Of a stretch of 64,000 bases of DNA, positions 8,898-17,172 are shown in pieces. This stretch comes from Polluticaenibacter yanchengensis. Lineage in GTDB: Bacteria > Bacteroidota > Bacteroidia > Chitinophagales > Chitinophagaceae. The notes beneath the pieces were generated by a model. That model had not been told where the DNA came from. It saw only the letters and a list, made by a program, of their open reading frames with translations, and searched no databases. How positions within the stretch are numbered: the first letter of the stretch is position 1; each line of letters starts with the position of its first letter. Made by a program: the position numbers and the translations under genes. Location: contig JAQGEF010000017.1 of assembly GCA_027854065.1 (NCBI GenBank), forward strand, positions 1-64,000. The letters are read 5' to 3'.

Positions 8898-10409
8898 CTA
8901 TAGCACATTCCACCAGTCTTTATTCTCTGCAGGTGGTCTATCATTATTTTTGCTCTCGCTTTGTTTTGTAAATTTAGGAGGACTGGAGAATATCTCTGTT
9001 TGTATATTATGTTTTTTAAAAGCCTGTAACAATGCCGTTTTTAATTTAGTTCCCTGCTCCGGTTTTACCTGGATAATGAAATTGGCATAACCAACCATTT
9101 CTGATACAATATGATTATTGCCTTTCCAAACCTTACCCTCAATACCCGACTGATTAATCTGGTGGATCAATGCCCGGAAGCGATGTAAAGTCTGACGATT
9201 AATACCGGGCTTTTTATTAACCACGATGCCGGTAACTTCCTGCCTGGTTCCTTGCCCCATCACTTTCACTTTATCCGGATGCACAGTAAAGCCTTCTTCC
9301 TTCACTACTTTCTCAACCCGCCACAAAAGCTGCTGAACCAGATTTTTGTCTTCGGAACCGGTTTCATTGGTCGAAAAACTTAAATCATCAGCGTAACGTG
9401 TATAAGAAAATTCTAATTGCCGGGCAACACCTTCTAAACGGACATCCAGTTTATAGCAAATAATATTGGTAATAGCCGGACTGGTTGGAGCACCTTGCGG
9501 TAAAAAACGCTCCCCGTTAGCCACATGATAGGTTTTACCGTCTAATTCCATTTCATCACGCTCCGGCTCTGTACAAAGCAATGCCAGGATAGTCGCGATC
9601 TGCTCCGAATAGCCTAATGTAGAAAAAACACCTTTGACACGTTTATAATTAACCGTAGGGAAAAAGTTTTTAAGATCAACATTCACCACCGTTTTTTTAC
9701 CAATATGGTTATTCGCATTCGTCATAATGGATCGATTTGCTACAAAACCATTGGCTGCATGATGCGTTGGTATTTTTATTAAAATATTATTTAAGATCCA
9801 ATGCTGTAAACTCTTTAACCTTGGCATAGGAGCCGATATCGTTCTGTAACCGCCGGATTTTTTGGGTAATGAAAAGCGTTTGTAATGAGAAGTCGTGGAT
9901 ACTTTGCGGTAATAACTTAAAAACTTCAGGTCACTAATGGTGATACCAATAGCCGCTGCCAATGATGCCACATCATTAAACCCGGGAAGATTAAACTGCG
10001 ATAATTGTGCTGCATTATTTTCAGTATTGTTTAAGCCACCGGAAACATCTTCGCCCAAAAAGAGAATATCTTTTTCTTTCGAAATTTGCCATTGAGCCGC
10101 CTTTTCAATGCGCAACTGTTCTTTCTTAGCCCTGGTTTGTTCGCGCTTTTCTTTGGAAGCTTTCATCCGTTGCTGACGAATTTCACGTAACAACTGCTCC
10201 TTATCGGCGTATTTATTTTTCTCGGCTAAAAGTTCATTTAGCGTCCTTTGCAGCTCACCTTCCTGTTTAATCAATTGCTCGGATAACTCCGGCTGGTTCT
10301 CATTCTTCTTCCAGAAACCAAGGCGTTTCATTTCCTGTAAAACGTATTCGTCCTTAGAAGTTTCCCTGATTTTATCGTAAATCTGCTGACGGATTGAACG
10401 GCTATCCAT
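8898..10409 (-). CDS. ret: Retron reverse transcriptase
   Basis: The protein of 503 residues is a group of retroelement reverse transcriptase with retron-specific motifs. From about residue 175 it shows RT blocks: YRTISAPMPRLK, the first catalytic Asp in VNVDLKNFFPT (D245), LPQGAPTSP (303-311), and the catalytic Y339-A-D-D342. Retron hallmarks are N231-A-N-N-H235 (NAxxH) and V392-T-G394. No maturase, endonuclease or integrase domain is present. Residues 1-135 are an unusual extension, strongly charged and predicted coiled coil (about 40-115), absent from minimal 300-residue retron RTs. The enzyme should copy part of the adjacent RNA (10422-10676) into multicopy single-stranded DNA joined by a 2'-5' branch. 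It is the last gene of a same-strand cluster with the SWIM and WGR/HEAT genes. The ATG is 12 nt after the a2 end of the RNA, a typical retron spacing. Confidence 0.93.
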   Translation of the reverse strand: MDSRSIRQQIYDKIRETSKDEYVLQEMKRLGFWKKNENQPELSEQLIKQEGELQRTLNELLAEKNKYADKEQLLREIRQQRMKASKEKREQTRAKKEQLRIEKAAQWQISKEKDILFLGEDVSGGLNNTENNAAQLSQFNLPGFNDVASLAAAIGITISDLKFLSYYRKVSTTSHYKRFSLPKKSGGYRTISAPMPRLKSLQHWILNNILIKIPTHHAANGFVANRSIMTNANNHIGKKTVVNVDLKNFFPTVNYKRVKGVFSTLGYSEQIATILALLCTEPERDEMELDGKTYHVANGERFLPQGAPTSPAITNIICYKLDVRLEGVARQLEFSYTRYADDLSFSTNETGSEDKNLVQQLLWRVEKVVKEEGFTVHPDKVKVMGQGTRQEVTGIVVNKKPGINRQTLHRFRALIHQINQSGIEGKVWKGNNHIVSEMVGYANFIIQVKPEQGTKLKTALLQAFKKHNIQTEIFSSPPKFTKQSESKNNDRPPAENKDWWNVL

Positions 10410-10421
10410 TGGGTGATAAAA

Positions 10422-10676
10422 GTAGTTGATACAAGAGGGAGGTACGCTTCTTCGTGCTAGCCCGGGACTATATTAATCAACTCCAGGCTATAGGGTACTG
10501 GTACGTAATTCAGGCACAAGGGGCCGGCACCGTAAATTACGTACCAGTACCCTATAGCCATAGTAAAGATTACATGTAGTGACGCATATTGAATCACTTT
10601 ACCTGAACGACGATTCATCGTTCGCTCCTAACGGAGGCAAGGTGCTTACCTATAATCCCCTCTTGTAAAGAACTAC
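10422..10676 (-). ncRNA. Retron msr-msd non-coding RNA
   Basis: On the minus strand the RNA runs from about 10676 (a1) to 10422 (a2). The a1/a2 terminal duplex is AACTAC (10671-10676) with GTAGTT (10422-10427), then CCCTCTTGTA (10658-10667) with TACAAGAGGG (10430-10439), separated by a 2x3 internal loop. In the msr part, 10605-10612 pairs with 10616-10623 as an 8-bp hairpin (one G.U) with a 3-nt loop, and CTCC/GGAG forms a small hairpin at 10625-10636. GTAAAG/CTTTAC (10563-10568 with 10597-10602) pairs further in. In the msd part, a perfect 25-bp stem (10486-10510 with 10535-10559) encloses a 24-nt GC-rich loop. A GTAAGCACC stretch just inside a1 offers an AGC context for the branching guanosine. 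This architecture is what retron msr-msd RNAs share. The exact msDNA ends cannot be read from sequence. Confidence 0.9.
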
Positions 10677-10718
10677 AAATTTTAAGAATTTGAAAATAGT
10701 TTAATTATATAATTCCTG

Positions 10719-10726
10719 CAAAATTA
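10719..10726 (-). promoter_or_regulatory. Possible promoter box for the retron RNA
   Basis: TAATTTTG on the minus strand overlaps the stop codon of the SWIM gene and lies about 43 nt before the a1 end. It matches TAnnTTTG, so the RNA and RT could be transcribed separately from the upstream pair. No convincing -33 TTG element is visible. Confidence 0.35.
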
Positions 10727-12376
10727 TTTTTCGCTTTTTGTACTGTTATAATGCAATCGCATGGCCAGCATATGTTCGCATGGTCCCTTGTACAATTTAT
10801 TTTCTATAAAATGACTGCAATCGCAATGCCCGCTTTTTATTTTTTCATCATTATCAATGATCAACTCCGGGTTATAAGTTCGACGGCCTATTTTAAAACC
10901 GGCATTTAACTGGTAACCGATACCAGGTAATAACTGATACTTCACCACTGGCTTTTGTGTTTGTAACAATTCTTCCGCCATTTCTTCGTTCAGATTAGCA
11001 AATCGCAATTGATCCATTGGCAGAGGCTCCCGGGAAAGTTCCCTTACACGATACAGGTTTTTATCGAGATCATACATCACCCTGCCCGCCTGGGTGTATA
11101 TACCAAGCGCGCCCGTAACCTCTGCAGTACTCAGGTTTAAATCATTTGCCAACTGTGTCGCTTCTGCCAGCCAGCTTTTCTTTAATCCATCAAAAACTTT
11201 TTGCTTAATAGCATCACTTACATTTGCCCGTGGTGCCATCAAATCAAAATTACCGGCCGAAGACCAGTCATTCGCCGTCCAACCGGATAATCCTAATGTA
11301 AAGTTCATATCACCCAGGTCAGCAATATAAAATGAAGGCATACCTGTTCCCAACAGTTTTATGGTGAACTTTTTAGCAATGGGAATTAAACGTTCCAAAA
11401 TAAGTAATCGTCTTCTGCCCCAAAGTTTAATTTCCTGTTTAAAACTACCGGTGTAAATAGAACGATGGCAAATAACCTCCTTTCCCCAGGGTTCAAAAAT
11501 GACTTTAACAGGCATACCGGGTTCTAAAACATATTTAATATACCGTGGCCCTTTTACTTCTTTAAACCGTCTTAACAGCAGGCAAAAATTGTAAACGTCC
11601 ATCGGGTGCAGATCAAAAGTGGTAGCCGGCAAAGTCATGGCAGAACTCACCTGTAAAAAGCCTCTTACCCAACTATCCGGCAGATCAATCTTAACTTCTT
11701 TATAATCCTCTTCATTAGACGTTTGTACTTCAAAGCCTGACGGATCTACTTTAAAGTTGGTTTCTTTGTAGTCACGGATCTTCTGAAACTCGTTATACAA
11801 ATCTGCAGAATAATCGACATTTGTTGTACCGCATTTAAAATCATTCACTTCTTTAAATACGTTATAATTGGCACCCAGGCGGCCATAAGCAGATTCATCC
11901 TGGCTGAAACATTCAAAGAATAATTCATCCGGATGAATAGTAATTACCGGATCTAATACAATCCAGGCTTCCCTGTTCGTTAAAAGAAGGTAGTTATAAT
12001 ACTTATTGCGGGCCTTATAAAAAGGTTGTAAAACCTCGTATTTATGTTCCCTGATCTCCTGTAGTTCTTTTTTAATAGTCTCTATTTTCTGATTGGCAAC
12101 ATCCACATTATAACCATTCATATATTCCGCCAACCAGATCTCCTCTTGTTGGGACGCCCACTCTTTATAGGCAGTTTTATCTTTCGGTTTAAATCTCAGG
12201 TCGGATACCACCACATCGTGCAAAGCTGAAATAGCTTCGCGAAATGCAATTTTATGTTGCAGCTTTCCTTCGAAAAAAGTTGGTTCTCTAAGCGCATCCG
12301 GTACAAAGGACATTCCTGTTGAATGCGCATTGCTGGTCACTGTCGAATTGCCACTATATTTATAATTGAACAACAT
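10724..12376 (-). CDS. SWIM zinc-finger protein, retron-associated
   Basis: The 550-residue protein carries a C-terminal SWIM zinc finger with the ligand pattern C518-x-C520 ... C533-x-H535 (GHCDCSHF then GPCEHML). SWIM fingers bind nucleic acid or protein partners. The rest (about 1-500) has no domain I can name, but it resembles the long SWIM proteins that accompany WGR/MolR-type genes in other bacteria (the E. coli yehQ neighbourhood is the nearest example I know). The ATG at 12376 lies one base after the stop of the WGR/HEAT gene, so the two are translationally coupled. It ends 47 nt before the retron RNA. No signal peptide or membrane segment is present. I infer that it acts with the WGR/HEAT protein as retron accessory or effector module; this is not shown by sequence alone. 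Confidence 0.85.
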   Translation of the reverse strand: MLFNYKYSGNSTVTSNAHSTGMSFVPDALREPTFFEGKLQHKIAFREAISALHDVVVSDLRFKPKDKTAYKEWASQQEEIWLAEYMNGYNVDVANQKIETIKKELQEIREHKYEVLQPFYKARNKYYNYLLLTNREAWIVLDPVITIHPDELFFECFSQDESAYGRLGANYNVFKEVNDFKCGTTNVDYSADLYNEFQKIRDYKETNFKVDPSGFEVQTSNEEDYKEVKIDLPDSWVRGFLQVSSAMTLPATTFDLHPMDVYNFCLLLRRFKEVKGPRYIKYVLEPGMPVKVIFEPWGKEVICHRSIYTGSFKQEIKLWGRRRLLILERLIPIAKKFTIKLLGTGMPSFYIADLGDMNFTLGLSGWTANDWSSAGNFDLMAPRANVSDAIKQKVFDGLKKSWLAEATQLANDLNLSTAEVTGALGIYTQAGRVMYDLDKNLYRVRELSREPLPMDQLRFANLNEEMAEELLQTQKPVVKYQLLPGIGYQLNAGFKIGRRTYNPELIIDNDEKIKSGHCDCSHFIENKLYKGPCEHMLAMRLHYNSTKSEK

Positions 12377-12377
12377 G

Positions 12378-15300
12378 TTATATGGCTTTATGAATAAGTA
12401 TAGGTTTAAATTGTACCGGCGTTTCTACATGGTATATTTTATGTATAGCATGTAAAATTTCAATACATTTTGCTTTGTCTTCAATAGATACCGTAGCCGA
12501 GATATCAGTAATTATGCCAGCAACAAACCTTGCTGCCGCCTCCGATTTAACACCCTCAGTTAGTAAGAATTTAAATATCCTGTTTTTAGCCGTTCTTGCC
12601 TTATTAACCCTGGTGAGAACAGACTTAAAGTAATAAGATAATTGTTCCAGCTTAGATAAATTATCAATTGCGTACCGCTCTAAATAATTGGTAGCAAACA
12701 ACTGCATTTTCACACTCGGATGCTGGCTCAATTTGATTAAATAAGCATCATTTGCTTCCTCGTTAAAGAATAAGGTAATCAACGCTCTTCCGTAGGCTTC
12801 AATATCCGGTCTTACCGAATCGGCAATACCAACCAGTGCTTCAATAGACCAATCCTTCTCCGTAAAATGCTCTTTAAAATAAACTTTGGCAAAAATCCTG
12901 GTATCCTCCCAGTCCGAATCCAGCAAGCGAATGGTTTCATCGCGTTCATATTTTATACGGGCAATATTTTCTTTAAAGTACTGCCAGCACCACTCTCTTA
13001 CAGTCAACGTCTCATGATTGCCTAAAGCAATAATTTGCCGGATGGTAAATTCCGAGGCATCTACATATTTGTTAAGAATGGCAATACCGAACTCCTGTGT
13101 AGGTATGTAGTTGCTATAAACCAGTTTTAATACCAGTTCTTTATTGGCATCTTTTACATGATTTATGAGGGTATTTTGCAGCGCACTGCTAATATCCTGA
13201 TGAAAGCCTTCAAACGGTTCTTTTCTCAATAATAATGGCAATAAATAATTGACAACGTTCACGCCAAACTCAGCATTTTCATTCGCCAGTTTTGCGATTA
13301 CTTTTTGCGACGCGATGCGGACATTTGAAAATGGTGAGATCGAACAACTAATTACCAATTCCTGGCGATTCAGCAATTCTTTTACTGAAAGTTTTTCCAG
13401 CAATGTCACTGCCGTTTCCCTCACATCCTCAGCAGGGTTATTGATCAGGGCTTTGAACACTTCGCTTGAAATGGTATCGTAATTAATACTATCTTTTTTA
13501 AGCAATAATAAATTTAACCCGAACACTTGTGCTGCCGGCAAAACATGTTTAATTAAGTCTTCTATCACAGTGTTATTAATGCTTAATAAAGCGGTAGCAA
13601 ACTGATTTAATACAATTTCTGTTGCATGCCTAACAATGTTATTATGCTCATCAGTATTTTCTGTCGCCAATATTTTTACAATCACTCTGCCACAAATTAC
13701 TTCTGCCTGGGAGGGGCTAAAGTATTGATGTTTTAACTGATCTGCCAGCCAGCTTCTGACATCTTCATAAGGATTAAAAAGTACTTCCGAAACCCATTCA
13801 CTATTGCTAAAACAAGTGTTTGCACAGCCTGATATCCATTCTTTCGCCAGATTCCGCCCCTCAGGTATCCTGCCAGCTAAAACAGCTTTTATCAAATCTA
13901 AATCCGGCTGTGAAGGGTTGTAACGTTCTTTAGCCAAATCAAACCCGAAATTGGCCGGTATATCAAATCCTGAACGTAGTAGTAATGTCAGGATATTATT
14001 ATCAATCTTATCTTTTAATAAGTGATACTCAGGATGCGCTTTCAAACGTGACAATGCAAAAACATGTACTTCGTTCATTTTTGCCTTTACCAGCAACTGT
14101 ATAAATGCCTGCGGCAACTGATTCCATAGTTGCAAATATGGTATGGGGCTTTTTTCTATTTCCGGTTTAGGATTCTCAACTGTTTTTGGGAGTTCTGGCT
14201 TTGGTTCTTCTTTTTTACTGCCAAAAAAACCGATGATCTTTTTGAATAAGCCACCCGAAGCTTCCGATGCAGATGATTGAGGCGGTGTTTGCGTATTAGA
14301 CTTTAATGCCTGAGCTACAGGATGAACAACCTGCCAGATAAAACTGGACGTCAATTTTAGCGTAGCGCTATCTCCTTTCAGGATTTTTAGTAATAATGTT
14401 GCATGTGCATTCTCAGGGTATTTCCGTTCCTGTCTTTGGTAATTATTCCTGCTCCAAACATAGTAGTAGTCAGAATACGCTCTTCGATAATCCGTTTCAC
14501 CATTATAGCTCAGTAAAATACCTGTTGCCATTTTTACATAAGCCGGGTCATTCAACTTTCCGAAATTATCCAGGCGTTTTAAAGAACGGTTCCTGAAATA
14601 ATACCTGGTTTTATTACTGTATGCCAGCGTGCTGTTTTTCTTCTTTAACTCCTCAACAGTATTAATATATGTCTCTAATTCAGTAATGTATTTTTTCTGC
14701 CCTTTGTATAATATATTGTTGGAGAAAAACTCCGGCTGGCGCTCAAATTTTGTTGCGAGAATCCCCAGCAATTCAAAATCATCCCTGAATTCCGCCAGCT
14801 TGTATAAATGTCTCAAATGCTTGAAATAACCAGGTTTACAAGGCATTTCGCTAATGATCTCAAGCAGCGGCTCTTTTATCCACTTTGTCTCTACTGATAT
14901 TGCATATAAATGTTCTACTACTTTATAATCTGTCTGGGATTGCTCCAGCACTCTTTCTCTCAACAGGTTTTTAAGGGCTGGTAGTTTGTTTTCTTTTACC
15001 GCATTCTTTATTGGTTCTACAATACTGTTAAAATGGTGTTCGAGCACATTCTCCCTGGCTTCGCCGCCGGATAAATGCAATAACACGTCCCATGCCATTC
15101 TCTTTACTACCGGTGTTCCTTTTGCAGTCAACTCCTTAACCAATGGCAATGCAACCGGATCTCCGATGCGCCCCAATGCCCATACGCAACTGTATTGATG
15201 GATAGAATCGCCCTGGTAACAAAGATGGATGATATAGGGAGCTGCATCTTTAATTTTCAGATCTCCCGCACGCCACACGACCCGTGACAGCCGCCAGGAT

Positions 15301-15716
15301 TTACCGGACTGCCTGTTACCTTCAACCGCATTTTTCAAGCGGAGAAGGATTGCTTTTTCACGGCCTTCCGGTAAAGATTGTATATCTGATACTGGTAATG
15401 GAACGGCTTCTTTTTGGGGTGTTAGTTCCCGACAGACAGACAGATCAGACTGCGCTTCGCTGCGACGGTAACCCTTTGCCATCTTTTCGGATTCTAAATT
15501 ATTAAAGATCGATTCGGCTTTTAACCTGTCAACACCTTGCTCAGTTTTGGTACCTTCCTTTAATGGCACACCTCTTCTGCCATAACGGAAATTGACCACG
15601 AATTTATTACCGTTCACTTCACACAAATCTATCTCATACACTTTATCGGAATTCCCTTCCTTAAAATACAATATTACCTGCCTGATCAGCTTCATATGCG
15701 GTGTATTTACAGGCAT
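12378..15716 (-). CDS. WGR domain / HEAT-repeat protein, retron-associated
   Basis: This is a very large protein of about 1,112 residues. Its N terminus is a WGR domain: MKLIRQVILYF, then the motif FRYGRRG (Y45-G-R47) and EGTKTEQG. WGR domains bind nucleic acid and are found in PARPs and in bacterial MolR-type proteins. Most of the rest is helical HEAT-like repeats, for example IIHLCYQGDSIHQYSCVWALGRIGD, RETAVTLLEKLS and NVRIASQKVIAKLA. A Pro/Glu/Lys-rich linker (SKKEEPKPELPK region) sits near the middle. It is the first gene of the minus-strand cluster WGR/HEAT, SWIM, RNA, RT. I chose the ATG at 15716; the ATG at 15695 (MKLIRQ) is an equally good alternative, and a TTG at 15728 is less likely. 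No catalytic site is visible, so it could be a DNA-sensing scaffold rather than an enzyme. Confidence 0.85.
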   Translation of the reverse strand: MPVNTPHMKLIRQVILYFKEGNSDKVYEIDLCEVNGNKFVVNFRYGRRGVPLKEGTKTEQGVDRLKAESIFNNLESEKMAKGYRRSEAQSDLSVCRELTPQKEAVPLPVSDIQSLPEGREKAILLRLKNAVEGNRQSGKSWRLSRVVWRAGDLKIKDAAPYIIHLCYQGDSIHQYSCVWALGRIGDPVALPLVKELTAKGTPVVKRMAWDVLLHLSGGEARENVLEHHFNSIVEPIKNAVKENKLPALKNLLRERVLEQSQTDYKVVEHLYAISVETKWIKEPLLEIISEMPCKPGYFKHLRHLYKLAEFRDDFELLGILATKFERQPEFFSNNILYKGQKKYITELETYINTVEELKKKNSTLAYSNKTRYYFRNRSLKRLDNFGKLNDPAYVKMATGILLSYNGETDYRRAYSDYYYVWSRNNYQRQERKYPENAHATLLLKILKGDSATLKLTSSFIWQVVHPVAQALKSNTQTPPQSSASEASGGLFKKIIGFFGSKKEEPKPELPKTVENPKPEIEKSPIPYLQLWNQLPQAFIQLLVKAKMNEVHVFALSRLKAHPEYHLLKDKIDNNILTLLLRSGFDIPANFGFDLAKERYNPSQPDLDLIKAVLAGRIPEGRNLAKEWISGCANTCFSNSEWVSEVLFNPYEDVRSWLADQLKHQYFSPSQAEVICGRVIVKILATENTDEHNNIVRHATEIVLNQFATALLSINNTVIEDLIKHVLPAAQVFGLNLLLLKKDSINYDTISSEVFKALINNPAEDVRETAVTLLEKLSVKELLNRQELVISCSISPFSNVRIASQKVIAKLANENAEFGVNVVNYLLPLLLRKEPFEGFHQDISSALQNTLINHVKDANKELVLKLVYSNYIPTQEFGIAILNKYVDASEFTIRQIIALGNHETLTVREWCWQYFKENIARIKYERDETIRLLDSDWEDTRIFAKVYFKEHFTEKDWSIEALVGIADSVRPDIEAYGRALITLFFNEEANDAYLIKLSQHPSVKMQLFATNYLERYAIDNLSKLEQLSYYFKSVLTRVNKARTAKNRIFKFLLTEGVKSEAAARFVAGIITDISATVSIEDKAKCIEILHAIHKIYHVETPVQFKPILIHKAI

Positions 15717-16113
15717 CAAGATAAACAAAAAATTGATATAGGAAATAAAATTTCAACAAGTAATCACATTTTTATCTGGTGGGGCACCTTACTAAGATAT
15801 TATTGTACAGTTCACATGTCTTAACACGTATTGCAATTTTTATTCAATAAATTATAACGTAATAACAAATTTATTATCTACCGGAATATACTGCCGGTCT
15901 GTAGAACGGATTTATATTACAAACCGCAAATAAATTGACGCTTTGTAGATAACTACCCGCTATTTCCAAAACGCTTTTTTTTAATATTGCTCAATAGTAG
16001 CACTAAGGATGAACGGAGCGTCGCAACGATGTTTCAACAGAAGTTCAAAAGATGACTCAATAAAAAAAGAAAAAAACGATGGGGTATATTTTATCGTCCA
16101 ACTGATACCTGTG
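15717..16113. other. Promoter region of the retron cluster
   Basis: No gene is seen in this AT-rich 397 bp. It must hold the promoter of the WGR/HEAT gene and the 3' end of the glycosyltransferase transcript. It also contains repeat R3 copy 2. I do not see an unambiguous TAnnTTTG box. Confidence 0.4.
15987..16064. repeat. Dispersed repeat R3, copy 2
   Basis: TGCTCAATAGTAGCA, then GAGCGTCGCAACGATGTTT and GATGACTCAATAA, match copy 1 at 1373-1446 in order and spacing. Both copies lie just past the end of a minus-strand gene. Confidence 0.55.
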
Positions 16114-17118
16114 TTATTTACTTTCTTCAAACCATTTATTTGCCAACGCAGATATCCTGTCCAGGTCCTGGTGCTCCATACAATTAAAGTGTCCCTGGGG
16201 GCAGGTTTTCGTACCGTAATTGGAACAAGGCTGACATTTTAACCCGGGTACAATACTGTTGTAATAAGGGGGATTTTTAATGCTGCTGCCATAATAAGGC
16301 TCCACATCCAGCTTAGGAGAAGTGGCACCCCATATAGCGATTACCGGTTTCTGAAAAGCGCAGGCAATGTATTGAAAGCCGGTATCGTGAGAAATTACTA
16401 ACCTTGCCTGCTTTACCAGGCTGCCGCTTTGCTGTAAATTGAATTTGCCGCAAGCGTTAAATATGCGTTGGGGAGCTACCCTGGCAATTATTTCAGCATC
16501 ATCAAACTCTTCTTTGGCACCAATTAACACAACCGGATATTTTATGAGAGCAGCCAGTTTTTGCAGTTTAGGAGTCGGCATTTTTTTAGTAGCAAATGAT
16601 GCGCCTATTACAACGGCAATATAACCATCCCGGAAAACCAGGCCCAGGCTTTTTGATATATCTACCTGGTTATTGTCATCTATATAATAATCCAGCCCCA
16701 GGCCATCATCTGTTACTCCGAGTGGCTTCACCGCATTTAAACTCCTTTGAGTAATATGCTCGCCGCTCATTTTATTGATGCCAAACTTAGTTAATAGAAA
16801 CTTTTCAACTGACTCTTTATTATAGCTGAACCATTTACCACCAATAGCCGCTTTCAACCTGAAAGTCCGGAGGTTCTTGTGAAGATCTATGATCACATCA
16901 AATTTCTCTTTCTTTAAGGCATCTGCAGTCTCCTTAAAACTTTCGCCTAATACATGAAGCTTATCTATATAAGGATTGCCGTTCAATACTCCCTTGAACT
17001 TTTGTTTTACCAGGAAATGTACTTCAGCATCCGGCAATTGTTGTTTAACACACCTTATAACCGGTGTTGTAAATATAATATCGCCAATAGATGAAAAACG
17101 GATGATCAGTACTTTCAT
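16114..17118 (-). CDS. Glycosyltransferase family 9 (heptosyltransferase-like)
   Basis: The protein of about 334 residues starts with MKVLIIRFSSIGDIIFTTPVIRCVK, the N-terminal signature of GT9 (ADP-heptose:LPS heptosyltransferase-like). The C-terminal nucleotide-sugar half includes VVLIGAKEEFDDAEII, SHDTGFQYIACAFQKPVIAIWGATSP and a Cys-rich CQPCSNYGTKTCPQG. GT9 enzymes add heptose or related sugars to lipopolysaccharide core at the inner face of the inner membrane; acceptor and donor here are unknown. The ATG at 17118 fits the family start. An upstream TTG-type extension adds 11 residues without homology. It lies 54 bp downstream of the ClC gene on the same strand and may be cotranscribed with it. 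Confidence 0.85.
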   Translation of the reverse strand: MKVLIIRFSSIGDIIFTTPVIRCVKQQLPDAEVHFLVKQKFKGVLNGNPYIDKLHVLGESFKETADALKKEKFDVIIDLHKNLRTFRLKAAIGGKWFSYNKESVEKFLLTKFGINKMSGEHITQRSLNAVKPLGVTDDGLGLDYYIDDNNQVDISKSLGLVFRDGYIAVVIGASFATKKMPTPKLQKLAALIKYPVVLIGAKEEFDDAEIIARVAPQRIFNACGKFNLQQSGSLVKQARLVISHDTGFQYIACAFQKPVIAIWGATSPKLDVEPYYGSSIKNPPYYNSIVPGLKCQPCSNYGTKTCPQGHFNCMEHQDLDRISALANKWFEESK

Positions 17119-17172
17119 GGTATATTCAGAATTCTGTATTGTAATGAGCAAAAGTAAATGAATGCGCTATAA

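Noticed and set aside
8898..10409. Reverse transcriptase as group II intron or diversity-generating element
   Set aside because: No maturase or endonuclease domain, no intron domain V structure, no template/variable repeat pair; NAxxH, VTG and the adjacent a1/a2 RNA fit a retron.
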